A DNA stretch of 8,061 nucleotides from positions 3,672,898-3,680,958 of the forward strand of contig CP070758.1 of NCBI GenBank assembly GCA_020348925.1. The letters run 5' to 3'. The position numbers and the translations under genes are program-made. Positions 1 to 5,721 of this stretch are shown here, piece after piece. The notes beneath the pieces are model-generated. The model did no database searches and was not told the DNA's origin. It saw only the letters and a list, made by a program, of their open reading frames with translations. The DNA comes from Gemmatimonadota bacterium. GTDB lineage: Bacteria; JBHIER01; G020348925. The first letter of the stretch is position 1. The number at the start of each line of letters is the position of its first letter.

Positions 1-181
1 CGGGGGTAAAACTCAAGAATGAAATTCGCTTGGATTATTAATAAAATCAACGTAAATGTAACGTAATATAAAAATATTTATAGAGTTAAAAAGAATGTTG
101 GTTTGAACATTGTACCGCCCTACTATCCACGATTCTGTGATATGTCATTACGGGTTTATCCAGGAATCTCCTGAGTGGAGC

Positions 182-450
182 GTGTGTTAAAAAAAGCGAG
201 GAGATTTCGGCATCCTAGAACAGGTTCCGGCCGGAATAACAGTTGTGAATAAAGCAGGTGAGGTATACCAGTATTTTATCATCCTTGAAAAAGGATGATC
301 CAAGCAATGCCACTGAGCAACATGTGTAACCTGAGCAAATCGTGGTGCTTCAATTGAAATTCAGGATTTCAATCTAAAATTATGTTCATCGCTACAGTGT
401 TTGTGAAAACGGTTTGACAGGTGATCATTCCCGTTGGTAATGCCGTAAGA
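182..450 (+). ncRNA. Structured RNA-like segment, possibly truncated group II intron (domains I-III)
   Basis: This stretch has stop codons in all frames but is rich in hairpins. ATCATCCTT (278-286) and AAGGATGAT (291-299) form a perfect 9-bp stem closed by a GAAA tetraloop. GTTT/AAAC (399-410) is closed by GTGA, also a GNRA loop. ATTGAAAT (353-360) pairs with ATTTCAAT (366-373). AAGCA and CCAC (302-313) pair with GTGG and TGCTT (342-350) around an ATG bulge. TTCCGGCCGGAA (225-236) is a perfect palindrome. It starts with GTGTG at 182-186, which fits the GUGYG 5' end of group II introns, and the GGTTCCGGCCGGAATAACAG stretch (223-242) recalls domain I of bacterial IIB introns; that likeness is from memory and was not aligned. 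I found no domain V and no reverse transcriptase, so if it is an intron it is truncated. It could also be an unrelated structured RNA. Confidence 0.4.
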
Positions 451-455
451 ACGAC

Positions 456-623
456 ATGGAGCTTTGGTTGTACTTGGCGTCACGATTAGATACGCGTGTA
501 TATCGAGAGAGGCTCGGTGAGCGTTTTGAAACATATAAACGTGCCTCTCTTGTGAAGGTGAGACAACAGAGGGGTGTCATTCACGTCCGTTCAATTCGAG
601 TACAATTTCGTCGTCATGCATAA
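456..623 (+). CDS. Small Arg-rich ORF, doubtful
   Basis: ATG at 456 opens a 55-codon frame ending with TAA at 621-623. The product starts MELWLYLASRLDTR, and about a quarter of its residues are Arg, with no recognisable domain. There is no clear Shine-Dalgarno sequence before the ATG, and an in-frame TAA lies 16-18 bases upstream (438-440). It directly follows the structured segment. The same bases also contain an inverted repeat, AGAGAGGC (506-513) with GCCTCTCT (543-550), which may mean that this too is RNA structure rather than a gene. I do not recognise the peptide. An ORF of this length can occur by chance, so it is listed only so the region is not left blank. Confidence 0.15.
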   Translation: MELWLYLASRLDTRVYRERLGERFETYKRASLVKVRQQRGVIHVRSIRVQFRRHA

Positions 624-657
624 ATTTCCAAATCAGGCTTCTCCCCTGAATCTCGCA

Positions 658-1641
658 TTACAGCCACCCCTGCTCCCGATACCAATCGGCCGTTATTCTT
701 AATCCTTCTTTCAATCCGACCTGGGACTCGAATCCGAAATCGCGTTTGGCCTTGGAGGGATCGCACAGCCAGTACCTCTGGACCAGCTCCCTGGCTTTCC
801 CCCAGGAGAGGGTGGCGGACTTCGGGGCGATGCGGCTCAGGAGTGGCGAGAATCCCGCCGCTGCCTGGGCGAAGAAGTCTGGCACATGAAGCGTGACGGC
901 CCTGACTGACAGCACCTCGGCGATGGCGTCCAGCACCTCGGCCCGGGAGTAAGGTTTTTCGTCTCCGATGTAATAGGTCTGTCCTGCGGCTCTTTGACTT
1001 TCCGCGGCCATAATGAACCCTCGGACGAGATCCTCCACGAAACAGAGGGTGATGTATTTCTTGCGGCCCAGACCCAAAAGCGGCTTGATCCCTTTTTTCA
1101 CTATTTGAAAATAGCTCAGTACCATGGTATCCCTGGGACCGTAGACGGCAGGCGGGCGGATGAGGGTCACGGGAATTTTCTCTTTGTAGGAGAGCACCTT
1201 TTCTTCGGCCTGGAGGTTGCTGCGCCCGTAATGGGTGATGGGTCGAGGCGGATCGGACTCGTCCACGCATTCTCCCTTGGTGCATGGTCCGGCCGCCGAT
1301 TGACTGCTGGCGTAAACGAATCTTTTCAGATTGGGGGCATGCTCGAGGCAGGTCTGAAGGAGAAGACCGGTTCCCTGAACATTGACCTCGTAGAAGGTTT
1401 CCGCCTCTTTCGCCTCCACGACACCGGCGATATGGTAGACGTAGTCCATCCCGTTCGCGGCCCCGGCCAGAGAGGAGGGATCTCTGACCTCACCGTACAC
1501 GTATTCCACAGAGACATCCTTCAACCATCTGAGATTGCTTGTCTTCCGGATCAAACACCGGACCTGGTATCCCTTTCTCACCAGGGCTTCGACCAGATGG
1601 CTGCCGATGAAGCCATTTCCTCCTGTAATGAGAACACGCAT
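658..1641 (-). CDS. cerR: Extended SDR, NAD(P)-dependent epimerase/dehydratase-like; probable 3-ketosphinganine reductase
   Basis: The product is a 327-residue extended short-chain dehydrogenase. It begins MRVLITGGNGFIGS, the Rossmann GxxGxxG motif (Gly7, Gly10, Gly13), followed by D54, the HIAG segment (70-73), YASSQSA (110-116), HYGRSN (137-142) and RPPAVYGP. The active-site Ser is probably S113 and the Tyr is Y138, but the Lys expected in YxxxK is Asn142 (codon AAC). The start at 1641 is chosen because the Rossmann strand begins there; the frame is open to another ATG at 1746, which would add 35 basic residues unlike the family. It diverges from the serine palmitoyltransferase gene with a 212-base gap. 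In Caulobacter, CerR, an epimerase-like SDR, reduces 3-ketosphinganine-type products (family knowledge). That role here is inferred from the neighbours; a nucleotide-sugar or sterol-type epimerase remains possible. Confidence 0.68.
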   Translation of the reverse strand: MRVLITGGNGFIGSHLVEALVRKGYQVRCLIRKTSNLRWLKDVSVEYVYGEVRDPSSLAGAANGMDYVYHIAGVVEAKEAETFYEVNVQGTGLLLQTCLEHAPNLKRFVYASSQSAAGPCTKGECVDESDPPRPITHYGRSNLQAEEKVLSYKEKIPVTLIRPPAVYGPRDTMVLSYFQIVKKGIKPLLGLGRKKYITLCFVEDLVRGFIMAAESQRAAGQTYYIGDEKPYSRAEVLDAIAEVLSVRAVTLHVPDFFAQAAAGFSPLLSRIAPKSATLSWGKARELVQRYWLCDPSKAKRDFGFESQVGLKEGLRITADWYREQGWL

Positions 1642-1714
1642 ATTAAATTTTCGTTTTAAAAAACTTCTCTTGATTCTGATGAAGGTGATACGTATATTAA
1701 ATCCTTGTTTTAAG
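1637..1714. repeat. Imperfect direct repeat at the 5' end of the SDR gene
   Basis: The 24 bases at 1637-1660, which include the start codon of the minus-strand SDR gene, match those at 1691-1714 at 19 positions, with a 54-base offset. Both copies contain ATATTAAAT and GTTTTAA. The upstream copy lies in the leader of that gene and would encode GFNIRIT-like residues if read in frame, an echo of KFNMRVL at the true start. It may be a small duplication or a chance match in AT-rich DNA. Confidence 0.35.
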
Positions 1715-1853
1715 ATACGCCCTTTTGCAAGTCCGTCGTCACGCATAGACTTCGGCCTCTTCGGACCCGGGCGTGTTTCAGGTAAAGTATACCACTTTCC
1801 CCCACGGGGCGCAAGTTAAAAATTGGCATGAATTTGGTGTAAGGAGTCTCATT

Positions 1854-3038
1854 ATGGATCTCTTCGCTCGATGTCGCAACTTCACGCGTGCCAAAGAGGC
1901 CATGGAAGCCGGCATATATCCCTACTTCAAACCCATCCAGTCCGGGGCCGGGTCCGAGGTGATCATTGACGGCCGGAAAATGATTATGATCGGCTCCAAC
2001 AATTACCTCGGCCTGACCAATCATCCCAAGGTGAAGGAGGCGGCGGTCAATGCCATCGAGCGCTATGGTACCGGATGTACCGGTTCACGTTTTCTCAACG
2101 GCACCCTGGATATTCACGAGGAGTTGGAGGAGCGGCTGGCTGCCTTCGTTGGGATGGAATCATCGCTCGTCTTCAGCACGGGTTTTCAGACGAACCTCGG
2201 GACCATAGCGACCATCGTAGGCAAAGACGATCTCATGTTCACCGACCGCTCCGATCACGCTTCCATCGTCGACGGCTGCCGCATGGCCTTCGGAAAGACT
2301 CTCAAGTATAAGCATAATGATATGGAAGATCTGGAACGCGTATTGGAGGCTCACAAGGATAAAGACGTGGGTAAAATCGTCGTGACCGATGGAGTGTTCA
2401 GCATGGAAGGTGATATCGTCAATCTGCCGGAATTGGTTACCCTGGCGAAAAAATACGAGACGAAGGTATACGTCGACGACGCCCACTCCATTGGGGTTCT
2501 GGGCGATCACGGACGGGGTACCGCAAATCACTTCGGCATCGGGGACAAGATAGACCTGGTTATGGGTACCTTCAGCAAGTCCTTCGCCTCATTGGGTGGT
2601 TTCATCGCCGGAGACGAGATCGTCATCCAATACATCAAGCATCACTCCCGGGCTTTCATCTTCAGCGCCAGCATGCCGCCCTCCGCCGTGGCCACGGTTC
2701 TGGCCTGCCTCGAGATTATGGAGAGCGACACCGAGCGCCTGGAACAACTGTGGCACAATACCCGGAAGATGAAGGAGGGATTTGACAGTATGGGCTTCAA
2801 CACCATTCAGAGCCAGACGCCCATTATCCCGATTTTGATCGGTGAGGACGAGGACTGCTTCTATTTCTGGAAACAACTCTTTGAAAACGGCATCTTCGCC
2901 AATACGGCCATCAGTCCGGCGGTTCCGCCTCACGAGGCTCTCATTCGCACCAGTTACATGGCCACGCATACCGAGGATCAACTGGATAAGGTTTTGAAAG
3001 TTTTTCATAAAGTAGGTAAAAACATAGGGATAATATAG
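1854..3038 (+). CDS. spt: Serine palmitoyltransferase (alpha-oxoamine synthase family)
   Basis: This is a 394-residue PLP enzyme that would condense L-serine with a long-chain acyl thioester to give a 3-ketosphinganine-type long-chain base, the committed step of sphingolipid synthesis in the cytoplasm. Family signatures are in order: GSNNYLGL (47-54), the glycine-rich GTGCTGSRFLNGT (72-84), SDHASIVDG (133-141) with H135 stacking on PLP, DGVFSMEGD (179-187), DDAHS (208-212) with D208 and H211 contacting the cofactor, and GTFSKSFASLGGFIAG (238-253) with K242 as the Schiff-base lysine. The start at 1854 has AAGGAG at 1841-1846, seven bases upstream; the open frame before it lacks family residues. 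BioF (AONS) and Kbl share this fold. The TFSKSFAS-GGF context and the cerS/cerR neighbours favour SPT. No strong promoter is visible upstream. Confidence 0.85.
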   Translation: MDLFARCRNFTRAKEAMEAGIYPYFKPIQSGAGSEVIIDGRKMIMIGSNNYLGLTNHPKVKEAAVNAIERYGTGCTGSRFLNGTLDIHEELEERLAAFVGMESSLVFSTGFQTNLGTIATIVGKDDLMFTDRSDHASIVDGCRMAFGKTLKYKHNDMEDLERVLEAHKDKDVGKIVVTDGVFSMEGDIVNLPELVTLAKKYETKVYVDDAHSIGVLGDHGRGTANHFGIGDKIDLVMGTFSKSFASLGGFIAGDEIVIQYIKHHSRAFIFSASMPPSAVATVLACLEIMESDTERLEQLWHNTRKMKEGFDSMGFNTIQSQTPIIPILIGEDEDCFYFWKQLFENGIFANTAISPAVPPHEALIRTSYMATHTEDQLDKVLKVFHKVGKNIGII

Positions 3039-3081
3039 AGGGAACTTCGATCCAATAGATTCACAAGACCCACATCAAACC

Positions 3082-4206
3082 ATGCCGGTGAACAACCTCA
3101 CAGTCGAACCTGTCAGAGATAAAAAGGGGCTTCGGCAATTTATTACCTTTCCGTGGGAAGTATATCGTCATGATCCCCTTTGGGTTCCCCCTCTCATCTC
3201 GGAACAGAAGGGCCTTTTCAATCGTAAGAAAAATCCGTTCTTCCGACATGCGCACGTCGAATTCTTCCTGGCCAGAAAAAACGGAAAAGTTGTCGGCCGG
3301 ATCGCTTCGATCATCAATCAAAACCATATTTCGTTCCACAATGACAAGACAGGTTTTTTCGGCTTTTTCGAGTGCCACAAAAACATTGAGGCGGCCCATG
3401 CTCTCCTTTCGACTGCCTGCAGTTGGTTACGGGAACGCGGAATGGATACGATGCGGGGGCCGATGAACTTTTCCACAAATGATGAGTGTGCACTCCTCAT
3501 CGATGGCTTCGATTCCAGTCCGGTCATTATGATGCCGTACAATCCCAGGTACTACCTGGATTTCATGGACGGGTTCGGGCTGAAAAAAGGCCGGGATCTC
3601 TATGCTTATTCCCTGACAGCAGATCGAGTGCCGCCGGAGGATCTCCGGGTAAAGCTTGAAAAGATCAGGAAAAGAGCCGGTATCATCATCCGTAAGCTGA
3701 ACATGAAGGATTATGAGGGGGAGATTCGACGCGTCAAGGAGGTCTATAATGCGGCCTGGAGCAGCAACTGGGGATTTGTCCCCATGACAGACGAGGAGAT
3801 AAATCACCTTGCTTCTCATCTGAAGAAGATAATCGATCCTGACCTTGTTTTCTTTGCGGAAGTCAGGGGGAAACCCATCGGCTTTTCCGTGGCTCTTCCC
3901 GATCTCAATCAGGCTCTAAAAAGGATAAACGGGAGGCTGTTCCCCTTCGGTCTGCTGAAACTCCTGTGGCATTCCAGGAAAATCGATGGTGTCCGCGTGC
4001 CCATAATGGGCGTCATCCATGAGTATCATAACAGGGGCATCGCCGCCATGTTCGGTGTTGAAAGCTTCATGGTCGGGACAAAAAAGGGATACGTCCGCGG
4101 GGAGTTATCCTGGATTCTGGAGGATAATATCCCTGTCCAACGGAACCTGGAGCGATTGGGGGCAAAAGTATATAAAACCTACCGGATCTATGAGATGTCC
4201 ATTTGA
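3082..4206 (+). CDS. cerS: GNAT-fold acyltransferase, probable bacterial ceramide synthase
   Basis: The product is a 374-residue soluble protein of the GNAT superfamily with no membrane segment. The N-terminal part has the FPWEVYRHDPLWVPPL block (23-38), a GNAT-like strand pair EFFLARKNGKVVGRIASI (60-77), and a conserved-looking MRGPMNFSTNDECALLIDG stretch (124-142) followed by MMPYNPRYY (150-158). A second GNAT-like half has VFFAEVRGKPIGFSVAL and the acyl-CoA-loop-like HEYHNRGIAAM. Bacterial ceramide synthases, described in Caulobacter, belong to the GNAT superfamily, are unrelated to eukaryotic CerS, and N-acylate the long-chain base. The assignment rests on length, fold and the position 43 bases after spt. 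There is no good Shine-Dalgarno before ATG 3082, so translation may be weak or coupled, or a GTG at 3088 could be used. The fallback is a GNAT-family protein of unknown substrate. Confidence 0.65.
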   Translation: MPVNNLTVEPVRDKKGLRQFITFPWEVYRHDPLWVPPLISEQKGLFNRKKNPFFRHAHVEFFLARKNGKVVGRIASIINQNHISFHNDKTGFFGFFECHKNIEAAHALLSTACSWLRERGMDTMRGPMNFSTNDECALLIDGFDSSPVIMMPYNPRYYLDFMDGFGLKKGRDLYAYSLTADRVPPEDLRVKLEKIRKRAGIIIRKLNMKDYEGEIRRVKEVYNAAWSSNWGFVPMTDEEINHLASHLKKIIDPDLVFFAEVRGKPIGFSVALPDLNQALKRINGRLFPFGLLKLLWHSRKIDGVRVPIMGVIHEYHNRGIAAMFGVESFMVGTKKGYVRGELSWILEDNIPVQRNLERLGAKVYKTYRIYEMSI

Positions 4207-4222
4207 ATGAAGGAGTGAATCG

Positions 4223-5242
4223 GTGGAAAGACTCCTTACACGACGTTCGATTCAACACGGCCTGAAGCTCTTTGTTCTCATCAGCCTGGCCAGTATTCTC
4301 CTCCTGGTTTTTCTGACCGGTGGCCAGGAGAGCTGGCTCAGCCTCCGCCATCTGCAGCCCCAATATATCCTCTTAGCCGTTCTTCTTATGGTATTGAGCT
4401 GGGGCTTCAACAGCCTCAAGGTGAAGATTCTGGGATGGGGCATCGACACGGCCATCTCCTACTGGAGCGTTTTCAAGGCCAACCTCGGCAATCTTTTCCT
4501 GGGCGCCGTCACACCCTTCGGCATGGGTGGGGTTCCCATGCAGGTCTATATTCTCTACCGGGGTGGTGTTGGGTTTGAAGAAGCCTTGGTCGCAAGCTAT
4601 GTAGTGAATTACCTGACCCAGGTTATCCTTTTCCTGACGTGCCTGGTGGTCTTGATTTTCCATCAGGGACTTATCTCCTATCTCGGGCTGAAGATCCTCT
4701 TCAGCTTTGTCACCTTCATCTATCTCGCCGTTTTTATCTTCGGGTTGATCGCCATTGTCAAGCCCAGGGAGACGAAGCGGTTTCTGGGTAAATTCGGACT
4801 CATGCTGGAAAAACGGCTCCAGTGGAAGATCTTTCAAACCCGGGCCTGGTTGAAGGCCGCCCTGCGTGGCTTGGATCGTGTTCTCTACTGTATCGGTATT
4901 TATTTTCGACAGGCCAAGGGCAAGCTCATACTGGCCATCCTTATGGGTGCCATTTCCCTCGCTTTCCACCTGTCGACAGCCAGTGCTATTTTAGCCGGGC
5001 TCGGTATCAAGCACAACTTTGCCGATGTGCTCATGATCCAGGTTATCCTTCAGTTTATTCTCTACTTCAGCCCCACCTTCGGCGGCAGCGGCGTGGCCGA
5101 GTTCGGGGCGGCCTCGCTCATGGCGATCTTCATGCCCACAGCCGTGCTGGGTGTCTACGTTCTGCTGTGGCGTTTCTTCTCCTACTTCCTCGCCGTCGGC
5201 CTGGGCGGCGTCGTCGTCCTGGGCACCATTGCCCAGAAATGA
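4223..5242 (+). CDS. YbhN/UPF0104 (LPG synthase TM, flippase-like) integral membrane protein
   Basis: The product has 339 residues with about seven or eight hydrophobic segments, roughly at 16-32, 48-66, 84-112, 122-147, 157-178, 235-258, 267-283 and 305-335, so it sits in the inner membrane. Two family signatures are visible. One is GNLFLGAVTPFGMGGVPMQV (89-108), the first P-x-G-x-GG motif. The other is SPTFGGSGVAEFGAASL (283-299), equivalent to the PSPGGxGxxE motif of lysylphosphatidylglycerol synthase TM/AglD-like proteins. The soluble aminoacyl-transferase domain of MprF is absent. Start is GTG at 4223 with AGGAG at 4211-4215, seven bases away; it lies 16 bases after cerS, so it is almost certainly co-transcribed. 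Members are annotated as flippase-like, with few tested substrates. The context suggests moving or handling ceramide or another sphingolipid; that is inference. Confidence 0.8.
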   Translation: MERLLTRRSIQHGLKLFVLISLASILLLVFLTGGQESWLSLRHLQPQYILLAVLLMVLSWGFNSLKVKILGWGIDTAISYWSVFKANLGNLFLGAVTPFGMGGVPMQVYILYRGGVGFEEALVASYVVNYLTQVILFLTCLVVLIFHQGLISYLGLKILFSFVTFIYLAVFIFGLIAIVKPRETKRFLGKFGLMLEKRLQWKIFQTRAWLKAALRGLDRVLYCIGIYFRQAKGKLILAILMGAISLAFHLSTASAILAGLGIKHNFADVLMIQVILQFILYFSPTFGGSGVAEFGAASLMAIFMPTAVLGVYVLLWRFFSYFLAVGLGGVVVLGTIAQK

Positions 5243-5423
5243 GTGTCGATTCTGACAGAGACATCGCAGTCTCAACCTTCGCACTATGAAACAATTTTTT
5301 ATTGCGCCTGTTTTTACCCTGGAAGCGTGTCTTTTGGAGTGCGATAATTATTGTGATATGTGAAACGTTTTGAGGTGACTTTGCGGTGTGTCGAAGCGAT
5401 CGATCGTTTCAGTCCGATGGTGA

Positions 5424-5454
5424 GACTTCCGAAGTCTGAAAAACTTCGGAAGTC
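5424..5454. promoter_or_regulatory. Perfect 12-bp inverted repeat made of two near-palindromic 13-mers
   Basis: GACTTCCGAAGT (5424-5435) and ACTTCGGAAGTC (5443-5454) are perfect reverse complements around a 7-base spacer. Each half is itself nearly palindromic: GACTTCCGAAGTC at 5424-5436 and AACTTCGGAAGTC at 5442-5454, 18 bases apart. As RNA it would be a stable hairpin, but no T-run follows on either strand, so it is not a typical intrinsic terminator. It lies 182 bases after the membrane-protein gene and 56 bases before a strong promoter. It could be a paired operator, an unusual terminator or a processing site. Confidence 0.4.
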
Positions 5455-5510
5455 CTGCAGGGTCACGGAAATCCTCCATCTCTCAACCCAATAAAAAAAC
5501 CAAAATGTTC

Positions 5511-5539
5511 TTGACATGCCGCAGAAATGGGGCTATTAT
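5511..5539 (+). promoter_or_regulatory. Near-consensus sigma70 promoter
   Basis: TTGACA (5511-5516, a perfect -35) is separated by exactly 17 bases from TATTAT (5534-5539, five of six matches to the -10 consensus). Transcription would start near 5546, giving a leader of about 175 bases before the ATG at 5722. It is the best promoter in the window and would drive the large secreted Cys-rich protein as its own unit, separate from the lipid genes. A run of A residues (5492-5498) upstream resembles a short UP element. Confidence 0.7.
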
Positions 5540-5545
5540 TGGAAT

Positions 5546-5721
5546 GGTCATAGTTTGTCCGAAATCAACCTTGCGTGATGTGAACGAGCTCCGAAAAGGG
5601 GTTATCCGCAAAAAACGCTGAAAAGGCAACCTGGGACCACCATTCTGAAATCATGAAAACAAAATAATACTGTCTCTTTTTAGTATTGCTTACTGCCAAC
5701 CAAAACGTAAGGAGAACAGAG
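5546..5721 (+). promoter_or_regulatory. Long 5' leader of the secreted Cys-rich protein gene
   Basis: This is the presumed untranslated leader between the promoter and ATG 5722. It ends with a good ribosome binding site, AAGGAG at 5709-5714. It contains a small inverted repeat, AATACT (5666-5671) with AGTATT (5682-5687), whose loop carries a T-run. No start codon in it leads to a substantial ORF, and I could not match it to a known riboswitch. It is long enough to hold regulatory structure, but none is proven. Confidence 0.35.

Noticed and set aside
98-126. A weak promoter-like TTGGTT-N17-TACTAT upstream of the structured segment.
   Set aside because: Only 3 of 6 and 4 of 6 consensus matches in AT-rich DNA, which is not distinguishable from background.
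633-649. A TCAGG/CCTGA hairpin just past the stop of the minus-strand SDR gene as its terminator.
   Set aside because: The stem is only 5 bp and the following T-tract on the minus strand is broken, so it cannot be supported as an intrinsic terminator.
994-1659. A 221-codon plus-strand frame covering most of the SDR gene.
   Set aside because: The minus strand encodes an intact Rossmann-fold SDR with recognisable motifs over the same bases, so the plus-strand frame is an antisense shadow.
609-1747. A 14-base direct repeat CGTCGTCAYGCATA at 609-622 and 1734-1747 flanking the SDR gene, as if marking an insertion.
   Set aside because: A one-mismatch 14-mer pair is expected several times by chance in a window of this size, and no transposase or inverted ends accompany it.
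5314-5517. A 67-codon minus-strand frame in the intergenic region.
   Set aside because: No ribosome binding site, no domain, and it overlaps the palindrome cluster and the plus-strand -35 box.
5580-5700. Possible cyclic di-GMP (GEMM-type) riboswitch in the leader, prompted by CGCAAA and AAAAGGCAACC segments.
   Set aside because: The conserved segments are not in the GEMM order, the second GACGCAAAGCC-like block is missing and no supporting stems could be drawn.
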